DNA from: an uncultured Bacteroidales bacterium
GTDB lineage: Bacteria; Bacteroidota; Bacteroidia; Bacteroidales; Paludibacteraceae
Assembly: GCA_903912795.1 (NCBI GenBank)
Contig: CAIWIS010000717.1
Location: 1-9,942 of the forward strand
Length of the DNA: 9,942 bases
Direction of reading: 5' to 3'
Position numbers and translations under genes: made by a program. Below are positions 1 to 6,342 of the stretch, piece by piece. Each line of letters begins with the position of its first letter. Positions within the stretch are counted from its first letter, which is position 1. The notes under the pieces were generated by a model. The model was not told where the DNA came from. It did not search any database and saw nothing but the letters and a program-made list of their open reading frames with translations.

Positions 1-37
1 ATTTGAGTGCGAATATCCCAAAGTCGCTGCATAATCG
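1..37. other. Left-edge sequence, no feature seen
   Basis: This short stretch lies beyond the terminator of the lyase gene. I see no coding signal, repeat or promoter that can be supported in so few bases. Confidence 0.4.
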
Positions 38-72
38 AAAAAAAGAGAGGCTGTCCTTTTGAGACAGCCTCT
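38..72 (-). terminator. Rho-independent terminator of the PLP lyase gene
   Basis: Read on the minus strand, a perfect 10-bp stem (AGAGGCTGTC with GACAGCCTCT, positions 46-55 and 63-72) encloses a 7-nt loop and is followed by C and then a run of seven T (38-44). It begins 24 nt after the lyase stop codon, the usual place for an intrinsic terminator. On the plus strand the stem is followed by only two T, so it should act in one direction. Confidence 0.9.
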
Positions 73-95
73 TCGTATCAATTAAATTCAGCGAT

Positions 96-1544
96 TTATA
101 AACTTTCGCCAAAATCAGCTTTAAATTTAGCCATTAGTTTTTGTGGCCAATCGCTTGTTGGCTCTAAGCCTCCCATAAAGAAGCGAAGTACAGGCGGTTC
201 GTACACAAAACGCAATCCACCAATCAGCTCACGGTTGTCATACAACCAGTTTAAGCGGTCTTCCACATATTTAACTTGCGACAAAGTAAATACACGGCGA
301 GGCATTGCTAAACGCAACAATTCCATATCGGCATACGTTTCGTTTCCATCCTCATCGCGTTGGTTTGATATAGAACCGCGCTCCATACCACGAACACCCG
401 AAATTAAGAACAAAGCAGCGGCCAAAGCACCTGCAGGATACTCGGTTTGTGGAATATGTGCACAAACTTGCATGGCATCGAGGTGAGCACCCAATACGCC
501 AGCTGGTCTGATAACCGGAATTCCTTTTTCGTGCAACGAATCAACTAAATATTTAATAAAACCAGGACTTTGACAAATCATGGTTTCGTCCTGCGTTTCG
601 TAAAGTCCTACAGCCATGGCTTCAATTTCGCGAATTGAGATACCACCATAAGTAGTAAAACCTTCGTAAAGAGGCACTAGGGCTTCCAATTCTTTATAAA
701 TCTCCATGCTGTTCATACACATACCACCACCACGCGAAGATGATATTTTACGTGCAGAGAAATAAACCAAGTCGGCCAACGCAGTCATGGTTCTAATAAT
801 TTCAGCCATATTCGAGTTTTTAAACTCTTCTTCGCGTTGTAAAACCAAGTAAGCATTTTCGCCCAACAAACTAGCATCTAAAATTAAACGAATACCATAT
901 TTATCAGCTACAGCACGTACATCGCGTAAGTTTTGAACCGAAAATGGTTGTCCGCCAATGAGGTTAGTCGAAGCTTCCATACGAATAAAAGGAACATTGG
1001 CAGCACCATGATTCACAATAGTTTCTTCCAACAATTCAATATTCATATTGCCTTTAAAAGGATGATCCGAATTAATCACATAAGCCTCAGGATAAAGCAA
1101 TTCGGCAATTTTACCACCGTTGTGTGTAATATGCGCCATAGCAGTTGTAAAGTGATAGTTCATAGGAACCAAACTACCTTTTTTTACATAAGCTATTGAA
1201 ATAATACTTTCGGCAGCACGTCCTTGGTGAACGGGAAGTAGTAAATCTTTGCCTAACACATCTTTCACAGCTGTTTGTAGGCGAATAAAACTTTGTGAAC
1301 CAGCATAAGCATCATCGGCTTGCATCATAGCAGCTAATTGATTGTCGCTCATGGCATTGGTACCCGAATCGGTTAACATATCCAGGAATACATCCTTGGT
1401 GCTTAAACGGAAAGTGTTGAACCCACCTTCGTAAAGAGCTTCGAGACGGCGTTCGATAGGAACAAGATTAAGTTTTTGTACAATACGTACTTTGTGTAAC
1501 TCCAACGGAATGTTTTCTCCGCTGTAAAATTTGATTTGTTGCAT
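96..1544 (-). CDS. Tyrosine phenol-lyase/tryptophanase-family PLP beta-eliminating lyase
   Basis: A 482-residue cytoplasmic fold-type I PLP enzyme. The family splits tyrosine or tryptophan into phenol or indole plus pyruvate and ammonia. Seen: LTDSGTNAMSD (57-67), Tyr80 in DDAYAGS, HQGRAAE (106-112), Asn194 in TNLIGGQP, PLP-contacting Asp223, the Schiff-base lysine Lys266 in SARKIS, and PRR (415-417). Two positions that separate the families match tyrosine phenol-lyase: Thr133 after Phe132 (Asp in tryptophanase) and Arg389 in GMERG (Ile in tryptophanase). FF at 455-456 is also phenol-lyase-like. Odd points: the arginine that contacts PLP O3' (C. freundii TPL Arg217) is Leu226, TPL Lys256 is Arg265, and the Asp after the PLP lysine is Ile267. 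The protein is about 25 residues longer at the C-terminus than C. freundii TPL. The family is certain; the substrate is not. The ATG follows an A/T-rich leader with no clear Shine-Dalgarno site, as is common in Bacteroidota. The gene appears monocistronic, with a terminator on each side. Confidence 0.88.
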   Translation of the reverse strand: MQQIKFYSGENIPLELHKVRIVQKLNLVPIERRLEALYEGGFNTFRLSTKDVFLDMLTDSGTNAMSDNQLAAMMQADDAYAGSQSFIRLQTAVKDVLGKDLLLPVHQGRAAESIISIAYVKKGSLVPMNYHFTTAMAHITHNGGKIAELLYPEAYVINSDHPFKGNMNIELLEETIVNHGAANVPFIRMEASTNLIGGQPFSVQNLRDVRAVADKYGIRLILDASLLGENAYLVLQREEEFKNSNMAEIIRTMTALADLVYFSARKISSSRGGGMCMNSMEIYKELEALVPLYEGFTTYGGISIREIEAMAVGLYETQDETMICQSPGFIKYLVDSLHEKGIPVIRPAGVLGAHLDAMQVCAHIPQTEYPAGALAAALFLISGVRGMERGSISNQRDEDGNETYADMELLRLAMPRRVFTLSQVKYVEDRLNWLYDNRELIGGLRFVYEPPVLRFFMGGLEPTSDWPQKLMAKFKADFGESL

Positions 1545-1601
1545 AGCGATTACAAAAAATGATTATTATTAGAATTGTATAATTTAATTCGACTTCGGTT
1601 C

Positions 1602-1632
1602 AAAAAAAAGTGCCTGTAATTAAACAAGCACT
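1602..1632 (-). terminator. Intrinsic terminator between the exosortase gene and the lyase gene
   Basis: On the minus strand AGTGCTTGT (1632-1624) pairs with ACAGGCACT (1617-1609), giving nine pairs with one G-U wobble, a loop of six, and then a run of T down to 1602. It lies about 100 nt after the exosortase stop and so can end that transcript. It also lies downstream of the best promoter candidate for the lyase gene (1682-1689), so it could work as a leader attenuator instead. Confidence 0.82.
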
Positions 1633-1671
1633 AAAAACGTATAAATATGTATATTATTTACAAATCAAAGT

Positions 1672-1689
1672 CTATCGATAGCAAAGATA
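1672..1689 (-). promoter_or_regulatory. Candidate -7 element and adjoining palindrome for the lyase gene
   Basis: Positions 1682-1689 read TATCTTTG on the minus strand, an exact match to the Bacteroidota -7 consensus TAnnTTTG. Directly downstream, where transcription would start, is the perfect 10-bp palindrome CTATCGATAG (1672-1681), a possible operator. No convincing -33 TTTG or TTG is present about 20 bp upstream (only CCTTTA near 1705-1710), which lowers confidence. The implied leader of the lyase mRNA is about 130 nt and contains the hairpin at 1602-1632. I found no ATG-started leader peptide before that hairpin. Confidence 0.4.
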
Positions 1690-1732
1690 ATGAATTTATT
1701 TGTATAAAGGAATAAATTGTAGTAATTTGTAA

Positions 1733-2791
1733 TTATTTTGATAATTTTCTTTTTTGAAACTGAATATGCTGAAACCAATTGATATAAAAATAAATAATAA
1801 CAAAAACTACCAAGTAAAAAATATTATTCGATTGATTGTGATAATCCTCAATTTGACTGGCAGGAATTTGGTTTGTAAAAATATACAATAATATAATTAC
1901 TATACGTATAGCATTCATTACAATAATCAAAAATAATCCGGTAAGAACATACGAAATTCTGTTTACAAAAGGACTTCGAATAGCAAAAATTAATCCCGTA
2001 AAAACAAACATTAAACCAACACCTAAGCAGTTTTGATCCAAAAACAACCAATAATTTTCCAAATATATGAATTTAGCTTGAACATAAGCTTGTTCGTAAC
2101 CAATTATCCAAAATAGAAAGTTGCTGATAACTAATATTGCCTTCGTTAAATAAAGCACAAATAAGTTCCATTTACCTACCAAAAACCAATCGAACAAGCC
2201 TGTAATGGCTGGCAGTAATGCAATAATACTGAGTAAAATATTCAACGAAAAATAGAATGTAGCTCTTATCTTCTCGTTAATTTTATCAAATATAGTATGC
2301 GTAAGTTCATGTAAGCTAGTTTTGTAACGAATTAAACCATACATAAGCAAATAACGCAACCCTATAACAAATTGAACGGCAGAGCTTTGATATTCAACGG
2401 GCGTATACGTTTCGATTAATATACGTGCGTTAGTAAGTAAAAAGTAAGCTACAACAGCAAGTACGTAAATAAAAAATGTTCTTTTTAACTTTCGGACGAA
2501 AGTAAAAAGAACAAAAAATGCAAGTACAAAATATTTAATAACTAGAATTAAATCAAAGCTAAATACAAGTTGATTATTTCGTAAAAGTGAGTTTGCAGCA
2601 TCTACAGTATAACCGTTAGCAACAAAATTCAATGTAGCAACCAGCAAATTAGCATATATCAATTCAATAGCTTGGTAGAGTGGAGTAGCTACAAATACTG
2701 ATTTAGCAAAATAATATATACATATAGCAAGTACAAGAAACAAAAACAGTTGAATTTGTTTATTTTCTTGTACTCGTTTAATAAATTGCAT
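1733..2791 (-). CDS. Exosortase/archaeosortase-family membrane protein
   Basis: A polytopic inner-membrane protein of 352 residues, counted from the ATG at 2791. A GTG at 2800 would add three residues; I prefer ATG because GTG starts are rare in this phylum. It is dominated by hydrophobic helices. The C-terminal half carries the exosortase catalytic triad in order and spacing: Cys255 in QNCLG, Arg296 in NAIRI, and His318 in DYHNQSN followed by a last helix. Exosortases cut short C-terminal sorting signals at the outer face of the inner membrane and are thought to transfer the protein to another molecule. The PID-CTERM-like gene ends 17 nt upstream and is the obvious substrate, which suggests a dedicated pair. 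I cannot assign the subfamily (the Bacteroidota types XrtF, XrtK, XrtN and XrtY are all options) from sequence alone. The N-terminal half may contain a degenerate second copy (see findings). The gene is visibly more AT-rich than mutS or the lyase gene. Confidence 0.85.
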   Translation of the reverse strand: MQFIKRVQENKQIQLFLFLVLAICIYYFAKSVFVATPLYQAIELIYANLLVATLNFVANGYTVDAANSLLRNNQLVFSFDLILVIKYFVLAFFVLFTFVRKLKRTFFIYVLAVVAYFLLTNARILIETYTPVEYQSSAVQFVIGLRYLLMYGLIRYKTSLHELTHTIFDKINEKIRATFYFSLNILLSIIALLPAITGLFDWFLVGKWNLFVLYLTKAILVISNFLFWIIGYEQAYVQAKFIYLENYWLFLDQNCLGVGLMFVFTGLIFAIRSPFVNRISYVLTGLFLIIVMNAIRIVIILLYIFTNQIPASQIEDYHNQSNNIFYLVVFVIIYFYINWFQHIQFQKRKLSK

Positions 2792-2808
2792 TGTTAACAC
2801 AATATCTA

Positions 2809-3015
2809 CTAGCTATCTTTTTTCTTCTTTTTGGCAAACAAAGATGTTACAAAACCACCCGCAGCCAACAATGCTAAAAGGATACCGCCATCGAGAGGAG
2901 CAGATGCTCCACCTCCACCTCCACCACCTGGATCAGGAGGTAATATTTGTGCATAAGTTTGCAATGCAACCAACGAAAAAATAGCAATAGCAACTAATAT
3001 TTTTAAAGTTCTCAT
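2809..3015 (-). CDS. Small PID-CTERM-like exosortase substrate (68 aa)
   Basis: A tiny exported protein in three parts. Residues 1-22 form a signal peptide, with probable cleavage after TYA. Residues 23-40 are a Pro/Gly linker with seven glycines in a row. The rest is a C-terminal sorting signal: PLDGG (41-45), a hydrophobic helix (about 46-61), and a lysine cluster KKKKK near the end. This layout of short motif, helix and basic tail is that of exosortase-sorted proteins, and PLDGG resembles the PID-type signal of Bacteroidota. If both ends are processed, only about 20 residues remain, so the mature product would be a short Gly-rich peptide. The gene starts 9 nt after the stop of the T9SS cargo gene and precedes the exosortase gene by 17 nt, so all three are probably translated from one mRNA. 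The function of the mature peptide is unknown. An alternative is that it stays in the membrane as an uncut small protein. Confidence 0.8.
   Translation of the reverse strand: MRTLKILVAIAIFSLVALQTYAQILPPDPGGGGGGGASAPLDGGILLALLAAGGFVTSLFAKKKKKDS
2911..2934. repeat. GGN triplet repeat within the small sorted protein gene
   Basis: Consecutive GGN codons, seen as CCACCTCCACC-like runs on the plus strand, encode the seven-glycine linker. Triplet changes would lengthen or shorten the linker without shifting the frame. Confidence 0.6.
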
Positions 3016-3024
3016 ATTGAAAAA

Positions 3025-5829
3025 TTATCTTATAAACGATTTAATTCGAGTCGTTTTGTCAAGTGTTGTGATTTCGAAAATATACAAACCTTTATTTAAA
3101 CTTACAGCCTGACCATTGCTGATAGTACCTACAAATACCGATTTTCCACTTGTATCGTATACTGCAAGTTGTGCATTAGCACTTAAGCCATTAATAATAG
3201 CTGCATTTGCAGTTGACGAAATTTGTATTTTACCATCGGTTGACACCGAAACGCCAGTTGTAATTTTAGGTGCAAATTGCACACTAAAACGGTTAGTAGT
3301 TCCTGTAGTGCTAGTAGTATATGCATAGCTTCCAGTAGAAAGCAAATCGGTACTACGTCCAGTTACTTTATCGTACAAAATTACAGCTGCGTAGTTATTA
3401 ACTTTATCCGTATTGCTTATCGAAATACTATAATTGCCTGTAGCAGCAAATCGTGTTTGTAATTCAACCGATGATATAGACCTTGGCAAAGTATTAATAG
3501 CAGCACCAAATCCATTTATAGTGGAGTATAAATACGATACATTGGCGTCCATACCAAACATTTTAGCTGCATCTTGGCCAATTACGTAATCGGGTGAAGC
3601 TCCATCTTGTAGTCTTATTCTGGTTACATCATCGTAAACCGAGTTTCCATTACTTAAGTTCAAATAAATATCGTCCACTTCGGCCTGTGTTTCTTTGGCA
3701 GTTAATGCTGAAACTTTACGTCCACCATCGGCAAAGCTTTGTGATGCACTTGTAGCTTGCAAAAAGAATGATGTAAAAGGTTTCACATCCAAACCTTCGC
3801 CAGTTAATGCAGGTAAATAATTAGTGCCATTATAAGCATAATAAGTAGCACCTGGGCTTGTAGAACCTAAATTAAACTTCGTGGACAGAGGCGAAATTAT
3901 TAAATTCCAATCTTTATGTTCTTCGGTAGAATTATGCCTGTCGGTAGTAACCGATGCTCCATTTATACTAAAAAAGCTGCCAATATTACTTCCCCTCGAA
4001 GTGAAATCAATTGTGCCTGCACTATTTTTATAAATAATATATCCTCTGTTGGCTGTAAATGTTTTGTTTAACACATTGCCCCAATGTATACCTTGCCCCG
4101 AGTAATTGGCTGAACCAGCCGATGCACGTGTATTTCCATTATATTGTTGAACCACATAATCGCCACCTCCGCCTAAATCACCCCAATTTAATACTGTTTG
4201 TGAACCTCCATTAAATACATCAGCCGACGCTACAGTAAATGGGAAGCCCATAAATTGCCACTTTAATGGATTTGTAAACGTTTTGCGTACAATAATTCGT
4301 GCATTTTGACCAAGAGTAATATTGCCTGTATTCCAAATTTGTCCTGAATTACCTAATGCATCAACCTCAATAACCAATTGATTAGTTACTAATATCTGTT
4401 CGTCTGTCGTTAATTTGGCGTAACTTCTAATTAACAATGAGTTTGTAGTTATTGGTCCGCCTGCATTTATAGAAGTATTATTTCTGATTTCAATACTATT
4501 AGCAATAGCACTTGTTGCATTATTACTCCAATTATTTCCACCTAAATCTATCTGCCAATTCCCATTAGTCCATTCACCATCGGCGTTTGAACGGTAATCA
4601 GAACCTGTTGTAATAGCGGATGCCACATTATACGAACTGGCAACAGTGTTATTAATGGCATAAACTCTGTAATAATAAATAGTATTTGGTGAAAGCGAAT
4701 TTATAGTAACATTTTTTACTGAAGATACCTTTGTTTGAGCTCCAGTAAAACTAACATTATTTGCATATTGAACTGTATATGTTGTACCCGCATCGTTTAA
4801 TCCATTATCGGCTGTCCAGTTAGCTTGAAATGAAGTTGTTGTGATATTTGTGGCTTCAATTGTAACTGGTATTTTTGGCTTAACTGATAAAGACCTTAAT
4901 ACAGCAGCTGCAGCATCGTAACTTCCATTTCCAGCCTGAGTTGCAGTAATATCACTTTTACCTGGACCAACAATTGTAATGTTGCCTCCTGAAACTGTTG
5001 CTACAAGTGTATTTGAACTTGATAATGAAACAGTTAATCCGCTGTTCGATGATGCTCCTGAACTAAATGTAGCATCGCCGTAAGTTTTTATCGGAGGCGT
5101 AGTAAAGGAAATTGTTTGTGATGCTTTTGCAGTTACACTTATATCGTCTACTGCCATCAAGTGGTTAGGATTCAAATCTGTAGTTTCCCATACTACTATA
5201 ATTTCAGAACCTGGAGCAATTGGCTCATTAATAATATGTGTGTTTGTAGCTCTATTAGCTGCCAAATTACCATTTAAACTAATTTGAGCTCCAGTGTTTT
5301 GTGGTGATGAAAACAACATAGAAGCACTTTCAAGATTTAAAGGATTAATGGTTGTTATTGCAGAGCCTGATATTTGGTAAACCAAATTAATGTTTTGTGG
5401 ACTAGTATCTTCGTCTCTCCATTGTTCACCAGTCCATGTTATTACAAGTGAGTTAATTGTTGTTGAAGGCATAGTATTTTTAAAGCGCCACCCAACATAC
5501 ATTTTATCTCCAATATTTCCTAATGGAAAAAACCCTATTGCTCTATCAGGACTACCAATAGACCCATAAGAAGTTAACCCTCCAACTAATCCAGTACCAT
5601 CATTTAAACTAAAAGAACTGGCTGGATTTCCATCTGCATTCAATGTATACCAATTCGCAATTGTACTATTATCAGTCCAGCTCCCAGCTGAAGTAAGTGA
5701 GTTAAAATCTTGCGTATAGGAAGTTCCAATTTCTGATATCAAAGTTTGTGCAAAAAGCGAAGCTGTGCTTATTCCAATAAAGGAAAAAGCAAGCAAGCAA
5801 AATTTTAAATTTGTGTAAAATGTTTTCAT
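3025..5829 (-). CDS. Large secreted multidomain protein with T9SS type A sorting domain
   Basis: A 934-residue protein with a signal peptide (1-27, ending FAQ). From N to C: a beta-rich domain (about 30-235) that closes with MAVDDISVTA, as in extracellular lectin/jelly-roll-like domains; a bacterial Ig/MBG-like repeat (about 238-317) with the phrases SFTTPPIKTYGDATF and NGSYDAAAAV; a fibronectin type III domain (about 320-408, ending SPNTIYYYRVYAINN); a long Ser/Asn/Gly/Thr-rich beta region (410-855) of a kind common in gliding-bacteria surface proteins; and a T9SS type A C-terminal domain (about 856-934) with AVYDTSGKSV, LNKGLYIFEI and the terminal TTRIKSFIR. I see no catalytic motif, so an adhesive or structural role fits better than an enzyme. 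It should be exported by Sec, carried across the outer membrane by T9SS, and released or anchored after CTD removal. It is the first gene of the unit with the PID-CTERM-like and exosortase genes. A link between the two sorting routes is inference. Confidence 0.87.
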   Translation of the reverse strand: MKTFYTNLKFCLLAFSFIGISTASLFAQTLISEIGTSYTQDFNSLTSAGSWTDNSTIANWYTLNADGNPASSFSLNDGTGLVGGLTSYGSIGSPDRAIGFFPLGNIGDKMYVGWRFKNTMPSTTINSLVITWTGEQWRDEDTSPQNINLVYQISGSAITTINPLNLESASMLFSSPQNTGAQISLNGNLAANRATNTHIINEPIAPGSEIIVVWETTDLNPNHLMAVDDISVTAKASQTISFTTPPIKTYGDATFSSGASSNSGLTVSLSSSNTLVATVSGGNITIVGPGKSDITATQAGNGSYDAAAAVLRSLSVKPKIPVTIEATNITTTSFQANWTADNGLNDAGTTYTVQYANNVSFTGAQTKVSSVKNVTINSLSPNTIYYYRVYAINNTVASSYNVASAITTGSDYRSNADGEWTNGNWQIDLGGNNWSNNATSAIANSIEIRNNTSINAGGPITTNSLLIRSYAKLTTDEQILVTNQLVIEVDALGNSGQIWNTGNITLGQNARIIVRKTFTNPLKWQFMGFPFTVASADVFNGGSQTVLNWGDLGGGGDYVVQQYNGNTRASAGSANYSGQGIHWGNVLNKTFTANRGYIIYKNSAGTIDFTSRGSNIGSFFSINGASVTTDRHNSTEEHKDWNLIISPLSTKFNLGSTSPGATYYAYNGTNYLPALTGEGLDVKPFTSFFLQATSASQSFADGGRKVSALTAKETQAEVDDIYLNLSNGNSVYDDVTRIRLQDGASPDYVIGQDAAKMFGMDANVSYLYSTINGFGAAINTLPRSISSVELQTRFAATGNYSISISNTDKVNNYAAVILYDKVTGRSTDLLSTGSYAYTTSTTGTTNRFSVQFAPKITTGVSVSTDGKIQISSTANAAIINGLSANAQLAVYDTSGKSVFVGTISNGQAVSLNKGLYIFEITTLDKTTRIKSFIR

Positions 5830-5951
5830 AATTTTTTAATATGAAATGTTGAAAAACTAATACAGTTCAACAAGTATAACAACTTGATTTGACATTAGGT
5901 TCAAACAGCTTGATTAAGTTTAAATTTTATAAGTTCTTTTAGTTAAAACAA

Positions 5952-5970
5952 TGTAGCAATAATTGCTACA
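5952..5970. repeat. Perfect 19-bp palindrome in the leader of the T9SS/exosortase unit
   Basis: TGTAGCAAT and ATTGCTACA are exact reverse complements around a single central A. The element lies between the candidate promoter (6019-6049) and the start codon at 5829, about 120 nt before it. It could be an operator for a dimeric regulator or an RNA hairpin in the leader. On the minus strand it is followed by TTGTTTT, too weak a T-run to call a terminator. Confidence 0.6.
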
Positions 5971-6018
5971 AAAAAAGCATAATTATTCAGATGTAATTAA
6001 TTAAAAATGAATAGCTTG

Positions 6019-6049
6019 CAAATATAGTTATAATATTAAACCAAATCAA
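6019..6049 (-). promoter_or_regulatory. Bacteroidota-type promoter for the T9SS/PID-CTERM/exosortase unit
   Basis: On the minus strand TATATTTG (6026-6019) exactly matches the -7 consensus TAnnTTTG. A TTG at 6049-6047 lies 20 nt upstream, within the usual spacing for the -33 element, and a TTTG (6045-6042) also lies close by. Transcription from here would give a leader of about 180 nt containing the palindrome at 5952-5970. Confidence 0.6.
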
Positions 6050-6271
6050 CGAGTTTAACATTAATTATAATATTTAACGCATTGATAAATAAGCAATATT
6101 ACAAAATGATTAACTTTTAAACAACCCTAAAACAGTTAAAACATTAATTATGAGAGCCTAAAACAAAACAAACTACTACTCAGGAAGGATTAACCTGCAA
6201 TAAACACAAAACTGAAACAAATACGATTCAAAAAAAATCAATTTGTAATACAAAATAGTACATCACAAACT
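6050..6271. other. AT-rich intergenic stretch without a gene
   Basis: Together with 5830-6049, this makes up most of the 513-nt gap between mutS and the T9SS cargo gene. I see only very short open frames with no coding character, no tRNA cloverleaf and no tandem repeat. Apart from the promoter, the palindrome and the mutS terminator listed separately, nothing here can be supported. Confidence 0.5.
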
Positions 6272-6311
6272 AAAAAACTCCTGATTTAATTGTTTAAATC
6301 AGGAGTTTTTT
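6272..6311. terminator. Symmetric, potentially bidirectional terminator after mutS
   Basis: ACTCCTGATTTAA and TTAAATCAGGAGT are perfect complements around the loop TTGT. The stem is flanked by six A on one side and six T on the other, which extends the pairing to 18 bp. On the minus strand it lies 31 nt after the mutS stop and is followed by a T-run, so it ends the mutS transcript. It has the same form on the plus strand, but no plus-strand gene is seen to use it. Confidence 0.92.
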
Positions 6312-6342
6312 GAATGGTTAAAATTGGAGCACTTTTGCTATA

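Noticed and set aside
7..486. Plus-strand open frame over the lyase C-terminus
   Set aside because: It lies opposite a well-conserved PLP enzyme, runs through that gene's terminator, and its translation has no recognisable domain.
1848..2051. Second minus-strand frame within the exosortase gene
   Set aside because: It overlaps the catalytic region of the exosortase in another frame and is Cys/Tyr/Asn-rich in the way expected of AT-rich shadow translation.
2798..2800. GTG as the exosortase start
   Set aside because: It adds only three residues and sits 8 nt after the previous stop; the ATG at 2791 is more typical for this phylum. It is not excluded.
5865..5890. CAAGT/ACTTG inverted repeat near the T9SS cargo start
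   Set aside because: Only five pairs around a six-base spacer in AT-rich DNA, which is expected by chance.
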